In this document: positions 33,214 through 34,524 of the stretch, in pieces
Layout: each line of letters starts with the position of its first letter
How positions within the stretch are numbered: the first letter of the stretch is position 1
DNA from: Acinetobacter sp.
GTDB lineage: Bacteria; Pseudomonadota; Gammaproteobacteria; Pseudomonadales; Moraxellaceae
Assembly (NCBI GenBank): GCA_030152275.1
Contig: JASLHF010000247.1
Coordinates: 1 to 34,524 of the forward strand
Length of the DNA: 34,524 nucleotides
Reading direction: 5' to 3'
The notes under the pieces: generated by a model
What the model saw: only the letters and a program-made list of their open reading frames with translations
Database searches by the model: none
Told to the model about the DNA's origin: nothing
Made by a program: the position numbers and the translations under genes

Positions 33214-34221
33214 CTATTGCCCTCTTAGCAACATTTGATAGAAACGCCACTCATCTTCCAGCGTTTTTTCTAGGCTGTGTTCAGCTTTCCAGTGCAAGAT
33301 TTTCTCTGCTTTTTCTGTATTTGCGCCGAGTTGGTCAAACTCATCATTTGGATAATAATTTGCATCAACTGTTTTAATTTCAGTTTGTGTTACTTCTGAA
33401 ATTTTATCCAGTAACGCTGCAATTGAAATCATCTCGCCAGAAATATTAAATGCCTCGCAAACATGAGACTGCTGACTCAACCATTGCAGCGCCTGCACAA
33501 CAGCATTGCAACAGTCCAGAACATGTAAAAAACTGCGCTCTGCTGTATGATCAGCCGTATTTGCCTGTTTACGAAGCTCAATAAAATCCCGCTGCATTGC
33601 GCCCACTTGCATGGCCAGCGGAACAATATTTTTGGGCAATGGGCTGATAAACTCTCCCAGCACACCATGTTCAAAAGCGCCTGCTATATTACTTAGACGC
33701 AAGATTGCAATTTTCCATTCATTATCTGTACGGGCAGTGTCACGGATAATTTCTTCCACCATCTGCTGCGACTTTACATAAGGATTGGGATAAGCATAAT
33801 TAAACGCTGTGTCTTCGGTTAAATGATCTGATGACTTCCCATACACAGCCAAACTGGATAAATGCACCAATGTGCGCACGCCCGTCCGCTGCATAGCACG
33901 CATGAGGCTCATGATGCAGCTGACATTATCATTATAATATTCAAGCGGTTTAAGCACGGATTCTTCTAAGGATTTAAAGCCTGCGGCATGTATTACGGCA
34001 GTCACAGAATATTGTTCAAATACTTTATTTAATGCAGGCGTATTACGTATATCTATTTTAACAAACGGCACATACATGCCGGAAATATATTCTAAGCGCT
34101 CTAAAATTTGTAAATTTGAATTGGACAAATTATCCACAATAATGACTTCTTGCCTTTGCGCCAAAAGGCTCAAAGCAATGTGCGAGCCTATAAAGCCTAA
34201 TCCACCAGTCACTAAAATCAT
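33214..34221 (-). CDS. GalE-like NAD-dependent epimerase/dehydratase lacking the YxxxK lysine
   Basis: A 335-aa extended SDR related to UDP-glucose 4-epimerase. The NAD motif TGGLGFIGS is at residues 5-13, DNLSNSN at 30-36, the NAG-equivalent HAAGFKSL at 78-85, and the Ser motif LSSLAVYG at 121-128. In the active site, where GalE has Y-x-x-x-K, the sequence is Tyr148-Val-Lys-Ser-Gln152, so the lysine is replaced by Gln, with a Lys two residues after Tyr instead. The substrate loop after the fifth strand also departs from GalE. It may act on a different nucleotide sugar, be impaired, or be a pseudoenzyme. It is alone on the minus strand, next to the CRISPR repeat rather than in a sugar-gene cluster. 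Confidence 0.85.
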   Translation of the reverse strand: MILVTGGLGFIGSHIALSLLAQRQEVIIVDNLSNSNLQILERLEYISGMYVPFVKIDIRNTPALNKVFEQYSVTAVIHAAGFKSLEESVLKPLEYYNDNVSCIMSLMRAMQRTGVRTLVHLSSLAVYGKSSDHLTEDTAFNYAYPNPYVKSQQMVEEIIRDTARTDNEWKIAILRLSNIAGAFEHGVLGEFISPLPKNIVPLAMQVGAMQRDFIELRKQANTADHTAERSFLHVLDCCNAVVQALQWLSQQSHVCEAFNISGEMISIAALLDKISEVTQTEIKTVDANYYPNDEFDQLGANTEKAEKILHWKAEHSLEKTLEDEWRFYQMLLRGQ

Positions 34222-34496
34222 TGTTTAGATACTCCTCATATTAATCAGTACCTTATGTTTTATTGGTGTAATAATTGTGTCTTCTCTAACTTCTTCCAGT
34301 TGTATCAAAACCTAAAAACCGGCTAAAAAGCTCTCTTGAGCCGGCCAATCTGCAAGAGCATCATTAAGGTATTTTATAAGCTTCACTCATTGCATGTGTT
34401 GCAGTTATGAGTATCAACTGTATTTTATTTACGACAAAAAACTGGATTTCGCCATAAAAGAACTGGCTATTCACACTGCAAAATTTTTTGGATGAA
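34222..34496. other. 275-bp intergenic region between galE-like gene and CRISPR repeat
   Basis: Upstream region of the galE-like gene and trailer of the presumed CRISPR array. It holds the hairpin at 34314-34344. I found no second repeat at the 60-bp spacing expected for an array, so the repeat at 34497 is the leftmost. Confidence 0.7.
34314..34344 (-). terminator. Candidate terminator of the CRISPR array transcript
   Basis: CCGGCT (34319-34324) pairs with AGCCGG (34339-34344); a competing GCTC/GAGC pairing lies inside. On the minus strand five T follow. It lies about 150 bp downstream of the terminal repeat in the direction crRNA precursors would be made, and about 90 bp ahead of the galE-like start. 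Confidence 0.55.
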
Positions 34497-34524
34497 TTTC
34501 TAAGCTGCCTGTATGGCAGTGAAC
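34497..34524 (-). CRISPR. Single type I-F CRISPR repeat at the window edge (leader-distal end of an array)
   Basis: The final 28 bases match the type I-F repeat: plus strand begins TTTCTAAGCTGCC and ends GGCAGTGAAC. The minus strand begins GTTCACTGCC and ends CTTAGAAA, the crRNA orientation with the 8-nt 5' handle. The CTGCC/GGCAG arms form the conserved 5-bp hairpin recognised by Cas6f (Csy4). It agrees with the known Yersinia pestis repeat (recalled, not searched) except at two loop bases. Only one repeat lies in the window, ending at its last base. Orientation puts further spacers, leader and any cas genes to the right. Confidence 0.85.

Noticed and set aside
34437..34464. Possible second, degenerate CRISPR repeat one unit left of the edge repeat
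   Set aside because: Compared base by base at the expected 60-bp offset. Only scattered matches and no hairpin arms.

Overview
The window looks like a chromosomal segment of an Acinetobacter-type gammaproteobacterium. This rests on the AT-rich base composition, on gene families and gene styles typical of that genus (paired desaturase/ferredoxin reductase, MocR and MarR regulators beside efflux pumps, FrmA, FumC, GDPD lipoprotein), and on AT-rich intergenic DNA. I did no database search, so the genus is an inference. I see 29 protein genes, no rRNA or tRNA, and no insertion sequence. Most genes are core-type metabolism, transport or regulation. The two edges are the unusual parts.

Left part (1-8402): 18 perfect copies of a 7-bp repeat open the window. 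Then come a two-gene desaturase/ferredoxin-reductase operon (minus), the formaldehyde-detoxifying dehydrogenase FrmA (minus), a divergent phospholipase-D-type lipoprotein, a methyltransferase, a small unknown gene and a MocR regulator.

Middle part (8403-17700): the MocR gene faces an EamA exporter across a 603-bp gap that holds a clear set of repeated operator half-sites close to the exporter. Next are a PNPOx-like flavoprotein, a minus-strand SGNH hydrolase/UDG-like pair, a Fur-boxed periplasmic siderophore esterase, an unknown exported protein behind a 795-bp gene-poor stretch, and a MarR-Bcr/CflA efflux operon.

17747-22743: a minus-strand operon encodes an acyl-CoA dehydrogenase, an APH-fold kinase, a histidine-phosphatase-fold protein and a short-chain dehydrogenase, with a divergent LysR gene. 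The kinase and dehydrogenase are the separate counterparts of the two halves of mammalian ACAD11 and resemble the LvaA/LvaC logic of levulinate catabolism. A 4-hydroxyacyl-CoA (or related hydroxy acid) breakdown route is the most attractive reading.

23018-34221: a membrane-anchored thermonuclease, a DUF805 protein, a second MarR-MFS operon, an Frm2-like nitroreductase behind nested inverted repeats, an unknown 163-aa protein, iron-independent fumarase FumC with a Fur box over its predicted promoter, a large multidomain GDPD lipoprotein, and a GalE-like epimerase lacking the usual catalytic lysine.

Right edge: the last 28 bases (34497-34524) match a type I-F CRISPR repeat. Its orientation puts the leader-distal end of an array here, transcribed leftward into a hairpin at 34314-34344. 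The rest of the array and any cas genes would lie beyond the window. This is the strongest pointer to an accessory system.
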